DNA from: JBDSGC01 sp046594105
GTDB taxonomy: Bacteria > Acidobacteriota > Thermoanaerobaculia > Gp7-AA8
Direction of reading: 5' to 3'
DNA: 11,543 nt
NCBI GenBank assembly: GCA_046594105.1
Contig: JBKJQB010000196.1
Span: 1 to 11,543, forward strand
Numbering within the stretch: position 1 is the first letter of the stretch; the number at the start of each line of letters is the position of its first letter. Of this stretch, positions 1 to 7,600 are shown piece by piece. Both the position numbers and the translations under genes were made by a program. A model generated the notes under the pieces. That model was given only the letters and a program-made list of their open reading frames with translations, ran no database searches and had not been told where the DNA came from.

Positions 1-324
1 CGCGGCCTGCAGCAACAGGGTCGACTTTCCGACGCCCGGCTCGCCGCCCACCAGCGTCACGCCGCCCGCGACGAGGCCGCCACCGAGGACGCGGTCGAGG
101 CCGGGGAGTCTTGTGGATACTCGAGGGACGAGGTCGGCGTCGACCTGGCTGATCGACATCGGCGCGACGGTGGCGCTCATCGAGGCAGGCCGCGCCTCAG
201 CCGGTGCCGCGACCTCTTCCACGTACGAGTTCCAGGCGTGGCAGTCGGTGCAGCGGCCCAGCCATTTGCTCGACTGACTGCCACACTCGACACACGCAAA
301 CACGACGCTCGCCTTCCTGGCCAT
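1..324 (-). CDS. radA: DNA repair protein RadA, N-terminal 108 codons (runs off left edge)
   Basis: RadA is a RecA-like, DnaB-type ATPase that drives branch migration of recombination intermediates in the cytoplasm. The visible part starts at ATG 324 with MARKASVVFACVECGSQSSK. It has the RadA C4 zinc finger (C11, C14, C25, C28) with the conserved KWLGRC between the pairs. A variable linker follows, then the region ending in the Walker A loop GEPGVGKST (residues 94-102). The frame stays open to base 1, so about three quarters of a usual RadA of roughly 450 residues (Lon-like C-terminus included) lies outside the window. The start is firm because the zinc finger sits directly behind it. No Shine-Dalgarno is visible; a TACACT hexamer lies 7 nt upstream. 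The gene follows hicA on the same strand with a 68-bp gap. Identification is from family knowledge plus the visible motifs and is very secure. Confidence 0.97.
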   Translation of the reverse strand, partial: MARKASVVFACVECGSQSSKWLGRCTDCHAWNSYVEEVAAPAEARPASMSATVAPMSISQVDADLVPRVSTRLPGLDRVLGGGLVAGGVTLVGGEPGVGKSTLLLQAA

Positions 325-331
325 GGAAACG

Positions 332-337
332 AGTGTA
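332..337 (-). promoter_or_regulatory. radA: Possible -10 hexamer TACACT for a leaderless radA transcript
   Basis: On the minus strand TACACT is followed by 7 nt and then the radA ATG. A transcript starting at the usual distance from this -10 would begin at or next to the start codon. No -35 match to TTGACA is seen at 16-18 bp, and no Shine-Dalgarno precedes the start, which is compatible with leaderless translation. Assignment is by pattern only. Confidence 0.4.
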
Positions 338-392
338 GCAGCCGGTGCAGTGGCTCTACGGTGAGTGGAATTAGGGGAGGGGACTGACCGAC

Positions 393-617
393 TCAGACGA
401 GCCGGAGAAACCCCTCAGGCGTCATCCGGATGTCATCGATGATCTTGCGGAGAAGGTTCGGTGAGATGTCTCGACCGGGGTGAAATGGCACGGTCGTAAC
501 TCGTCCGTCAGGATGGCGAAACTGCTTGTGGGAACCGCGTTGCCGCACTTCTTGAAAGCCAAGCTGAGACAGAATCGCGACGAGTTCTCGCGGCTTCAGA
601 ATCGGCAGCCTCGGCAC
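393..617 (-). CDS. hicA: HicA family toxin (mRNA interferase), 74 aa
   Basis: HicA toxins are small double-stranded-RNA-binding-fold proteins that cleave mRNA and are neutralised by HicB. The GTG start at 617 gives VPRLPILKPRELVAILSQLG, the usual HicA N-terminus. It is followed by the family's GSH motif with the catalytic histidine (H30, in RQRGSHKQFRHPDGR), then TTVPFHPGRDI and the closing helix LLRKIIDDI. Length is typical. The GTG lies one base after the hicB stop, which indicates translational coupling. An in-frame ATG at 677 would add 20 unrelated residues inside hicB and is rejected. Order is hicB then hicA, the less common arrangement. Recognition of the family is strong; activity as a toxin is inferred. 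Confidence 0.92.
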   Translation of the reverse strand: MPRLPILKPRELVAILSQLGFQEVRQRGSHKQFRHPDGRVTTVPFHPGRDISPNLLRKIIDDIRMTPEGFLRLV

Positions 618-618
618 G

Positions 619-828
619 TCAGCGCACTTGGACGAGCTGCGTGCCGACGAACTCCGCATCCACCGCCGGCTCGCCATCTTCCAGGAGCATGGCGATGACC
701 TCCTGGAGGTTGGCGTTCAGCTCGTCGAGCGACGCGGCCTGGCTGTGGGCTCCGGGAAAACCGGGCACGAATCCAACGTACAAGTTGGTCTCCTGGCTCC
801 GTTCCACCACGGCGGTATAACTTTTCAT
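619..828 (-). CDS. hicB: HicB family antitoxin, short form, 69 aa
   Basis: HicB binds HicA and blocks its RNase site. This protein starts MKSYTAVVERSQE and carries the partial RNase-H-like HicB signature: YVGFVPGFPGAHSQAASLDE (residues 17-36), then the helix with NLQEVIAMLLEDGE. It ends at residue 69 without the C-terminal ribbon-helix-helix or HTH domain found in longer HicB proteins, so it probably cannot bind operator DNA alone. It is the first gene of the pair and its TGA stop is one base from the hicA GTG. No Shine-Dalgarno precedes ATG 828; TAGCCT lies 6 nt upstream, so a leaderless transcript is possible. Family assignment is secure from the GFPG-type motif and the adjacent HicA. Confidence 0.92.
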   Translation of the reverse strand: MKSYTAVVERSQETNLYVGFVPGFPGAHSQAASLDELNANLQEVIAMLLEDGEPAVDAEFVGTQLVQVR

Positions 829-834
829 CCGCTG

Positions 835-840
835 AGGCTA
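835..840 (-). promoter_or_regulatory. hicB: Possible -10 hexamer TAGCCT upstream of hicB
   Basis: TAGCCT on the minus strand is separated from the hicB ATG by exactly 6 nt (CAGCGG), and no Shine-Dalgarno is present. It fits TANNNT only loosely and has no visible -35, so on its own it is weak. It gains support from the same geometry at radA, tilS and the pilin gene. Confidence 0.28.
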
Positions 841-1039
841 GCACACAGAGCGTATGGGGTCAGGGCTCGATCAATTCGAGGCGCCGCGGAGAAGCCGCGC
901 TACGCTCAGATCTTCATCGAGTCTCAGGCCAGGTGATGTACTTGCCGTCGCCGATCAGCCGGCCTGCGCTGCGCTGCGCGGGCGATACGGTCAGGAGCGC
1001 ACTTCCCACGTCAGCGCAGGGGTCTACGTCCGACAGCGC

Positions 1040-1522
1040 TTACTTCCACGCCCCTGTAACACGCGCAAATTGCGCAGTGTCCGCGTACTGCTGGAAGCGG
1101 ACGATCTTGCCGTCGCTGAGCGACCACACATGGACGAACTGGGCGTTCAGTGGTTGCCCGGTATTCTTGTTTGTCGCGTGGTACCGCCCCAGGGTTGCGA
1201 CGGTATTGCCGCCGTCGACGATTTGTTCGATCTCGATCCGGTAACCGCTCCAGTCCTGTCCGATCCGCTGGAACACGCCCTCAGCAACTGCCTGTGGGCC
1301 TCGGTATGGGTTCCGGTCAGCGTAGTTGATGTTCTCCGCCTCCATCCAGACGATGTTCGGGTCCAAGCTGCCGAGGACCGTCGGAACGTCGCCCCGTGCG
1401 AAAGCATCGTAGAGCGATCGGATACGCTGGGCGTTCGACTGTGATGATGCGGCGGGTTGATGAGTCGTCGCACAGCCCGAGAGTAGAAGACAGACGAGCA
1501 CCAGCTGAAGGGTCGTTCGCAT
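1040..1522 (-). CDS. SnoaL/NTF2-like lipoprotein, 160 aa
   Basis: The protein starts MRTTLQLVLVCLLLSGCATT: a short basic end, a hydrophobic stretch and a lipobox LLSGC with the lipidated cysteine at C17. It should therefore be anchored to a membrane after signal peptidase II cleavage. The rest matches the SnoaL-like (nuclear transport factor 2) fold: the helix RIRSLYDAFARGDVPTVLGS, then DPNIVW, YRGPQAVAEGVF, and the closing strands HVWSLSDGKIVRFQQYADTA. The fold serves both enzymes and ligand binders, so substrate and reaction are unknown. ATG 1522 is chosen over an in-frame ATG at 1564 because a strong AGGAGG lies 6 nt upstream and the signal sequence starts there. It stands alone, between hicBA downstream and the GWxTD gene upstream. 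Confidence 0.88.
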   Translation of the reverse strand: MRTTLQLVLVCLLLSGCATTHQPAASSQSNAQRIRSLYDAFARGDVPTVLGSLDPNIVWMEAENINYADRNPYRGPQAVAEGVFQRIGQDWSGYRIEIEQIVDGGNTVATLGRYHATNKNTGQPLNAQFVHVWSLSDGKIVRFQQYADTAQFARVTGAWK

Positions 1523-1528
1523 CGATTT

Positions 1529-1534
1529 CCTCCT
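1529..1534 (-). promoter_or_regulatory. Shine-Dalgarno AGGAGG deciding the lipoprotein start
   Basis: AGGAGG on the minus strand is followed by a 6-nt spacer (AAATCG) and ATG 1522. This sets the start at the signal peptide rather than 14 codons upstream. Confidence 0.85.
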
Positions 1535-1594
1535 CTGAAGTTGTTGGTCGGACGATATCACCACGCGACCACGCGGTGCTGGGGAGATGCTTCA

Positions 1595-1615
1595 GGGGAC
1601 ATCATGTCCTCCCCC
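1595..1615 (-). terminator. Hairpin between the GWxTD and lipoprotein genes
   Basis: The sequence contains GGACAT-C-ATGTCC (1597-1609), extended on the outside by GGGG and CCCC runs with one bulged base. It lies about 85 bases past the stop of the GWxTD gene. It could end that transcript, but no U-rich tail follows on either strand, so this is only a candidate structure. Confidence 0.3.
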
Positions 1616-1696
1616 AAAACGGATGATCGTTGCGTCATCGCAAGCGTAGCTCCAGCAACCTGTGATTCGACGGCTTGCTCCGGTAGCCCCCAACCC

Positions 1697-2710
1697 TCAA
1701 TTGAGCTGTTTCTTCTCTCTTGTCATCGCCGCAGCTCGTCCCAGGGCCTGCATCGGCTGGTCGTCTTTCTGGAGGACTCCGGTTCCGTATCCGGGGCGCG
1801 TCACGAAGTCGAAGCGGAGCTCGGGGAAGGGGATCGACTGGGGGATGCGGTCTTTCCGGTAGACCCAGCTCATGCGCGAGGTGGAGGAGAGCGTGGCGTC
1901 GAGGCTGTGGGCGGCGGAGCCGGTGGTGCGGCCGCCGCGCCGCAGGGCGTCGATGGCGTCGTCTCCCGCGTTCTCCACCGCCTTCATGGCCATGAAGCTC
2001 GGAGCGCCGAGGAAGGCGAACACGGTGGCGCGATCGCTCTGGGCGCCCGGCACCTTCTCCGTGGCGAAGGCGGCGTTGGCGAAGGCCACGCGGCGGTCGA
2101 ACTCCCGGCGCAGCTCGTTCTCCGCGGTGCCGGGCGTCGGATCGAGCCCTGACCAGAAGGCGTTGACGAACGCCTGGCGTTGGTCGCCCGCGGTCAGCGC
2201 GGCGTACAGGCTCTTCTCGCTCGAGGTGAGCAGATAGCGGACAGGCGAATCGATCCAGTGCTCGTCGGCTGGGAGGGTCCATCCGGGAGGAGGCTCAAAC
2301 AGCGCGTACTGCGCCGCCAGCGAGATCGCGCCGCCCTGCACCGTCTTCTGGGCATCCTGGAATGCGGCCACGACCTCCTTCGGAAATGGCGGCGTGGTGA
2401 TCGAGGCGTCGGGCTTCATGGTCAGGAAGGCGACGAATAGATCGCGCGACTCGTTCTTCCGCCCCAGCGCCGCGAGGTTCGCCGCGCGGTAGAAGGTGAT
2501 GATCGGCGCGAGCTTGACGCGATCCGCCTCGTTTCCCGGTTGCCTGCTCACGCTCTCGAGGATCTGAAAATCGGCGAGAGACTTGACGTACTCGCCGTGG
2601 CCGAACTCTTCTTTCGCGTTCTTGAACATTTCCGGGAGGGAAGCGGCGTGCGCGGAGGCGGCGAGCACTGCGAGTGCGAGGACGAGGATGCTGCTGGTGC
2701 GACGGATCAA
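1697..2710 (-). CDS. Secreted GWxTD-domain protein with altered signature, 337 aa, TTG start
   Basis: From TTG 2710 the protein has a clear signal peptide (IRRTSSILVLALAVLAASAHA, cleavage likely after A22). An N-terminal helical, TPR-like region follows (about 25-125) with PEMFKNAKEEFGHGEYVKSL. From about 150 comes the GWxTD domain: DEHWIDSPVRYLLTSSEK, then the recognisable FWSGLDPTPGTAENELRREF (185-204), and a C-terminal WVYRKDRIPQSIPFPELRF (282-300). GWxTD proteins are known to me mainly from Acidobacteriota; their function is undefined. The name-giving GWxTDRGxVYIxYGxP block is replaced by PGAQSDRATVFAFLGAP (221-237), so the G-W is lost while D-R and G-P survive. TTG is chosen because GGAGG sits 6 nt upstream and the signal peptide starts there; no ATG fits. 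The open frame continues upstream to 3067 but that part is antisense to ansA. Confidence 0.82.
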   Translation of the reverse strand: MIRRTSSILVLALAVLAASAHAASLPEMFKNAKEEFGHGEYVKSLADFQILESVSRQPGNEADRVKLAPIITFYRAANLAALGRKNESRDLFVAFLTMKPDASITTPPFPKEVVAAFQDAQKTVQGGAISLAAQYALFEPPPGWTLPADEHWIDSPVRYLLTSSEKSLYAALTAGDQRQAFVNAFWSGLDPTPGTAENELRREFDRRVAFANAAFATEKVPGAQSDRATVFAFLGAPSFMAMKAVENAGDDAIDALRRGGRTTGSAAHSLDATLSSTSRMSWVYRKDRIPQSIPFPELRFDFVTRPGYGTGVLQKDDQPMQALGRAAAMTREKKQLN

Positions 2711-2716
2711 TGGAAA

Positions 2717-2721
2717 CCTCC
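2717..2721 (-). promoter_or_regulatory. Shine-Dalgarno GGAGG for a TTG start
   Basis: GGAGG, spacer TTTCCA (6 nt), then TTG 2710 at the first codon of a signal peptide. This decides the start of the GWxTD-domain gene. The same SD-to-TTG geometry occurs at ftsH. Confidence 0.75.
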
Positions 2722-2795
2722 GGTGTTGGTGTGTTTGGTGATTGTACGGAAAGACTGAGAAGTTGCGGAGGGTGGACGTTGTGGGTCGCGATGCC

Positions 2796-2859
2796 CGCCG
2801 GCAGGATGCCGGCGACCCGGCCGGCAGGGATGCCGGCGTTCCGAAAGGCAGGCCTTGCC
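2796..2859. repeat. Tandem REP-like hairpins GCCGGCA-loop-TGCCGGC
   Basis: Two perfect inverted repeats stand side by side. The first is CGCCGGCA-GGA-TGCCGGCG (2796-2814, 8-bp stem). The second is GCCGGCA-GGGA-TGCCGGC (2820-2837, 7-bp stem). A shorter imperfect one, GGCAGGCCTTGCC (2847-2859), follows just before the ansA stop. They fill the 152-bp gap between ansA and the GWxTD gene. Neither strand has a U-tract, so simple intrinsic termination is unlikely; they could slow or protect the ansA mRNA end. The same core returns at 5390-5413, which makes this a dispersed palindromic repeat rather than a one-off. Confidence 0.75.
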
Positions 2860-2862
2860 CGC

Positions 2863-3897
2863 TCACGCTTCTGGTGCGGTCAATTCGCCGCGCAGATCGC
2901 GCTGCATGGCCGCCTTGATCTGCGCAGGCGATCGCCTCCCGCTCAGCAGGTAGCACAGCTTCGTCAGCGCAGCCTCGGCGGTCATGTCGAAGCCGCTGAT
3001 CACGCCGGCGCGGGCGAGAGCAGAGCCTGCCGCGTACTCCTCGAGGTTCACCGTCCCCTCCAAACATTGCGTGCAGTCGACGATGATCACGCCGCGCGAG
3101 GTGGCCTCCTCGAGCACGCGCAGGAACGCCGGATCGCGATGCGGGCCGTTGCCCACTCCGTACGCTTCGAGCACCAGCCCCTGCAGCGGTGCGCGCAACA
3201 CGTTCTGCAGCAGCTCAGCGGAGATTCCGGGGAAGAGACGCAGCGCGCTGACCACCGGAGAGGTCAGCCCGCGCACGGTGAGGCGGCGGCTCCGCGGCAT
3301 CGGCCGGACCAGGCTCCAGTCGATCTCGATGTCGATGCCGACCGTTCCCAGGGGCGGCACATTCGGCGAGGCAAACGCGGCAAATCCATCCGCACTGACT
3401 TTGACCGCGCGGCAGCCGCGGAGCAGCTGGCCGCCGAAGTAGAGACAGACTTCCGGAATCTCATAGTTCGCGGCGATCAGCAGCGAGGTGATGAGATTCT
3501 CCCGCGCGTCATTGCGGACCTCACAAAGCGGAATCTGCGATCCGGTCACGATGACCGGCTTCCGCAGACCGTCCAGCATGAAGGGGAGCGCCGACGAGGT
3601 GTAGGCCATGGTGTCGGTTCCGTGAATGACCACGAAGCCGTCGAATCGGTCGTACACGTCGCCGATGTCGCGGGCAATCGTTTCCCACTGCACCGGCGTC
3701 ATGTTCGAGGAGTCGAGGAGAGGCTCGTATTCGTGCACGACGAACGACGGCATCGAGGGATGGCTGAGCTCCGGGATCCGCTCCATCTGGTGCTGCAGAT
3801 AGCCGGAAGTGGGGGAGTAGCCGTTGCGCATGCGGCGCATCCCGATGGTGCCGCCGGTGTAGGCGATGTAGACGCGCTTCTTCCTGGTGCGGGGCAT
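2863..3897 (-). CDS. ansA: Type I (cytoplasmic) L-asparaginase, 344 aa
   Basis: The enzyme hydrolyses L-asparagine to L-aspartate and ammonia in the cytoplasm; there is no signal peptide. It aligns from memory along its whole length with E. coli AnsA. Conserved parts are YIAYTGGTIGM with the catalytic T14, MPSFVVHEYEPLLDSSNMTP, VVIHGTDTMAYTSSALPFML with T94-D95, KPVIVTGSQIPL, RAVKVSADGFAAFASPN with K166, and the C-terminal allosteric-domain blocks EAYGVGNGP and GVISGFDMTAEAALTKL. Length matches the family (about 340). ATG 3897 gives the expected N-terminus. No strong Shine-Dalgarno is seen. It lies 21 bp after the amidohydrolase gene on the same strand, so the two are probably co-transcribed, and it is followed by REP-like hairpins. 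The low-affinity type I role in internal asparagine turnover is family knowledge. Confidence 0.96.
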   Translation of the reverse strand: MPRTRKKRVYIAYTGGTIGMRRMRNGYSPTSGYLQHQMERIPELSHPSMPSFVVHEYEPLLDSSNMTPVQWETIARDIGDVYDRFDGFVVIHGTDTMAYTSSALPFMLDGLRKPVIVTGSQIPLCEVRNDARENLITSLLIAANYEIPEVCLYFGGQLLRGCRAVKVSADGFAAFASPNVPPLGTVGIDIEIDWSLVRPMPRSRRLTVRGLTSPVVSALRLFPGISAELLQNVLRAPLQGLVLEAYGVGNGPHRDPAFLRVLEEATSRGVIIVDCTQCLEGTVNLEEYAAGSALARAGVISGFDMTAEAALTKLCYLLSGRRSPAQIKAAMQRDLRGELTAPEA

Positions 3898-3918
3898 GAG
3901 CGCATCCGGCCCGCGGAG

Positions 3919-5238
3919 TTACTTAGCGCCCTTGAACACGTGCCCGTCCTTCATGACGAAACTCACGCGTTCGGTGACGCTGATGTCCTCGAGCGGATTT
4001 CCCGGCACGGCGATGAGGTCGGCGGTCTTGCCGGCGACCAGCGAGCCGAGGCGATCGTCGACTCCGAGGAGTGCCGCGGCGATGGAGGTGGCCGAGCGCA
4101 GCGCAGCAGCCTTCGACATTCCCAGTCCCGTCATCAGCGTGAACTCGCGGGCGTTCATCCCGTGCGGGGAGACCGCCGAGTCCGTTCCGAACGCGATCTT
4201 CACGTTGGCCTTCAAGGCGTTGCGGAACATCTCGCTGCGTGCCGCGGTGGCAGCCTTCGCTTTCGTAGCGATGGCAGGCGGGAACTTCTCGAGCCTGCCG
4301 CCGATCCAGTCGCCGGCCATGAGGGTTGGAACGAGGTACACCCCCTTTTCCCGCATCGCAGCAAGGGTGTCCGGCTTCAGGAAGGAGCCGTGTTCGATGG
4401 AGTCGACGCCCGCCTGGACAGCCATCTTCCCGGCAAGATCCCCATGACAGTGGGCGGCGACTTTTCGTCCCCAGTTGTGCGCCTCTTCCACGATGGCGTT
4501 GATCTCATCCTGCGACAGCTCCGGAGCGTCGACCGGATCCGATAAGGACAGGACCCCACCGGAGGGCATGAATTTGATGACGTCGGCGCCGTACTTGATC
4601 TGGTAGCGCACCGCGGCACGGCACTCCGCCGGCCCGTTGCAAACGCCATCGATGGGGCCGAGTTGCGCTACGCCTCGCGCCGGCGGAATGGGATCCCCGT
4701 CGCCATGCCCGCCGGTCGCACCGATGGCATGCACCGCCACGAGCATGCGTGGTCCGGGGACCCAGCCGCTGTTGATGGCATTGCGCAGCCCGATGTCGAC
4801 GTAGTCGCCCGCGCCGACGTTGCGCACCGTGGTGAATCCGGCGTCCAGGGTCTTCCGCGCGAAGGTGGTGGCCAGCAAGGCCTGCTCCGCCGGTTGCCGC
4901 ATCAGGTTCTGGAAGTACTGCAGGTGCCAGTTCTCCTGCGACTCTTCGGTGAGGTGCACGTGCGCGTCGATGAATCCGGGAAGGAGGGTGACGTCGCCGA
5001 GGTCGATCACCTGCGCATCAGCGGGAATGGCGAGACCGGAGCCGGCGCTGCGGATTCTGGTGCCATCCACGATGACCACCGCGTTGCGAATCAGCGAGTC
5101 GGAGGTGCCGTCGAACATCCGGGCAGCCTTGATGGCGATGGGATGCGCCGCCGCAGGTGCGGGAGCAGGCTGACCCTCGGTCGCGTGCGCGGCGAGGAGG
5201 GCAATGGTGAGAGTGGCCAGGATACTCGTCTTCATCAT
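3919..5238 (-). CDS. Secreted metal-dependent amidohydrolase (imidazolonepropionase/Xaa-Pro dipeptidase-like), 439 aa
   Basis: This belongs to the amidohydrolase superfamily. These TIM-barrel enzymes use one or two metal ions to hydrolyse amide bonds; many members of this branch act on dipeptides or prolidase-type substrates. A signal peptide is visible (MMKTSILATLTIALLAAHAT, cleavage near residues 20-22), so it acts outside the cytoplasm. Metal-site residues appear in order: HVH in LLPGFIDAHVHL (H93, H95), the probable carboxylated lysine in VIKFMPSGGV (K222), the histidine block AAHCHG (H263, H265), IEHGSF (H283) and GTDS (D353). The C-terminal GSLVAGKTADLIAVPGNPLE block is typical. The set is complete, so the enzyme should be active; the substrate cannot be read. 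ATG 5238 or ATG 5235 may be the start. No Shine-Dalgarno is present. ansA follows after 21 bp. Confidence 0.9.
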   Translation of the reverse strand: MMKTSILATLTIALLAAHATEGQPAPAPAAAHPIAIKAARMFDGTSDSLIRNAVVIVDGTRIRSAGSGLAIPADAQVIDLGDVTLLPGFIDAHVHLTEESQENWHLQYFQNLMRQPAEQALLATTFARKTLDAGFTTVRNVGAGDYVDIGLRNAINSGWVPGPRMLVAVHAIGATGGHGDGDPIPPARGVAQLGPIDGVCNGPAECRAAVRYQIKYGADVIKFMPSGGVLSLSDPVDAPELSQDEINAIVEEAHNWGRKVAAHCHGDLAGKMAVQAGVDSIEHGSFLKPDTLAAMREKGVYLVPTLMAGDWIGGRLEKFPPAIATKAKAATAARSEMFRNALKANVKIAFGTDSAVSPHGMNAREFTLMTGLGMSKAAALRSATSIAAALLGVDDRLGSLVAGKTADLIAVPGNPLEDISVTERVSFVMKDGHVFKGAK

Positions 5239-5246
5239 GGCGGGAA

Positions 5247-5252
5247 ACAGTA
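5247..5252 (-). promoter_or_regulatory. Possible -10 hexamer TACTGT upstream of the amidohydrolase
   Basis: TACTGT on the minus strand lies 8 nt before ATG 5238, in a leader without a Shine-Dalgarno and without a visible -35. It is the weakest of the TANNNT-before-start cases in this window. Confidence 0.25.
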
Positions 5253-5293
5253 GCAGAAGTGAGGAGAGGGGCGCCGTGACCCCGAGTCGTGCG

Positions 5294-5309
5294 ACGGCAG
5301 GCCTGCCGT
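5294..5309. repeat. Perfect 16-bp palindrome ACGGCAGGCCTGCCGT
   Basis: An uninterrupted inverted repeat in the gap between ftsH and the amidohydrolase, about 55 bp upstream of the latter's start. Its core GGCAGGCCTGCC differs by one inserted base from GGCAGGCCTTGCC at 2847-2859. It may belong to the same repeat family, or be an operator for the amidohydrolase-ansA operon; the sequence does not decide. Confidence 0.5.
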
Positions 5310-5389
5310 GGAGGCAGTGATGACAAACTCTTCCATCGAGAGTCCCTCTTCCCGCCCGAAAGGCTGACTGTTCGACAGCGCTCAACAAC

Positions 5390-5413
5390 AACGCCGGCAT
5401 CTCTGCCGGCGTT
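5390..5413 (-). terminator. Hairpin terminator downstream of ftsH (REP-like core)
   Basis: A perfect 10-bp stem, AACGCCGGCA-GAGA-TGCCGGCGTT on the minus strand, closed by a GNRA-type GAGA loop, lies 22 bases after the ftsH stop. It is preceded by AAAA and followed by GTTGTTG, so U-richness is modest. On the plus strand the stem runs into GTTTTGT. It probably ends the ftsH transcript. The GCCGGCA/TGCCGGC core is the one repeated at 2796-2837. Confidence 0.6.
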
Positions 5414-5435
5414 TTGTGCTGAAGACGGGTTGACG

Positions 5436-7391
<1,956 letters not shown>

Positions 7392-7397
7392 TGAATG

Positions 7398-7402
7398 CCT
7401 CC
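7398..7402 (-). promoter_or_regulatory. ftsH: Shine-Dalgarno GGAGG for the ftsH TTG start
   Basis: GGAGG, spacer CATTCA (6 nt), TTG 7391. No in-frame ATG is available near the expected N-terminus, so the SD fixes the unusual start codon. Confidence 0.8.
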
Positions 7403-7535
7403 AGGTAGAGCACTCGAGACTTCGTGAGTGACAGGAACTACCGCGACGAGTAACGACCCGTCCGCAGAAGAAATTCTAGTGGGAAGGGAGTGGGAAGTGG
7501 ACCTTCAATCGGTCGGATGGAGCCCGCCCGACCCG

Positions 7536-7580
7536 CCCTCGTTCACTGAGGGTCCTTCCAGGCAATCCGAAGGCTTCGGA
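7536..7580 (-). terminator. Two hairpins after hpt
   Basis: In the 209-bp hpt-ftsH gap there is TCCGAA-GGC-TTCGGA on the plus strand (7566-7580), starting about 20 bases past the hpt stop, and CCCTC-7 nt-GAGGG (7536-7552). Neither is followed by a clear U-tract on the minus strand. They may attenuate read-through from tilS-hpt into ftsH. Apart from these and the ftsH Shine-Dalgarno, I see nothing in this gap. Confidence 0.35.
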
Positions 7581-7600
7581 CGTCAGCGTTTCCTGATCGT

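Noticed and set aside
393..677. A longer hicA starting at ATG 677 (94 aa)
   Set aside because: The added 20 residues (mostly Ser and Arg) do not look like HicA and lie inside hicB. GTG 617 gives the standard N-terminus and coupling.
2796..2859. The Met-Pro-Ala-Gly-Arg repeats read from these hairpins as part of a protein
   Set aside because: They are translations of palindromic repeat DNA. The DNA is symmetric and intergenic, which explains the pattern better than coding.
1697..3067. A longer GWxTD protein starting at 3067 (456 aa)
   Set aside because: The extra 119 residues are antisense to ansA and to the REP-like hairpins; a signal peptide and GGAGG place the start at TTG 2710.
2674..4545. 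A 623-codon plus-strand open frame, antisense to ansA and the amidohydrolase
   Set aside because: It is rich in Arg, His, Gly, Asp and Val with no family signature, and lies entirely opposite two unmistakable enzymes. In GC-rich DNA the frame complementary to the codon third position stays open.
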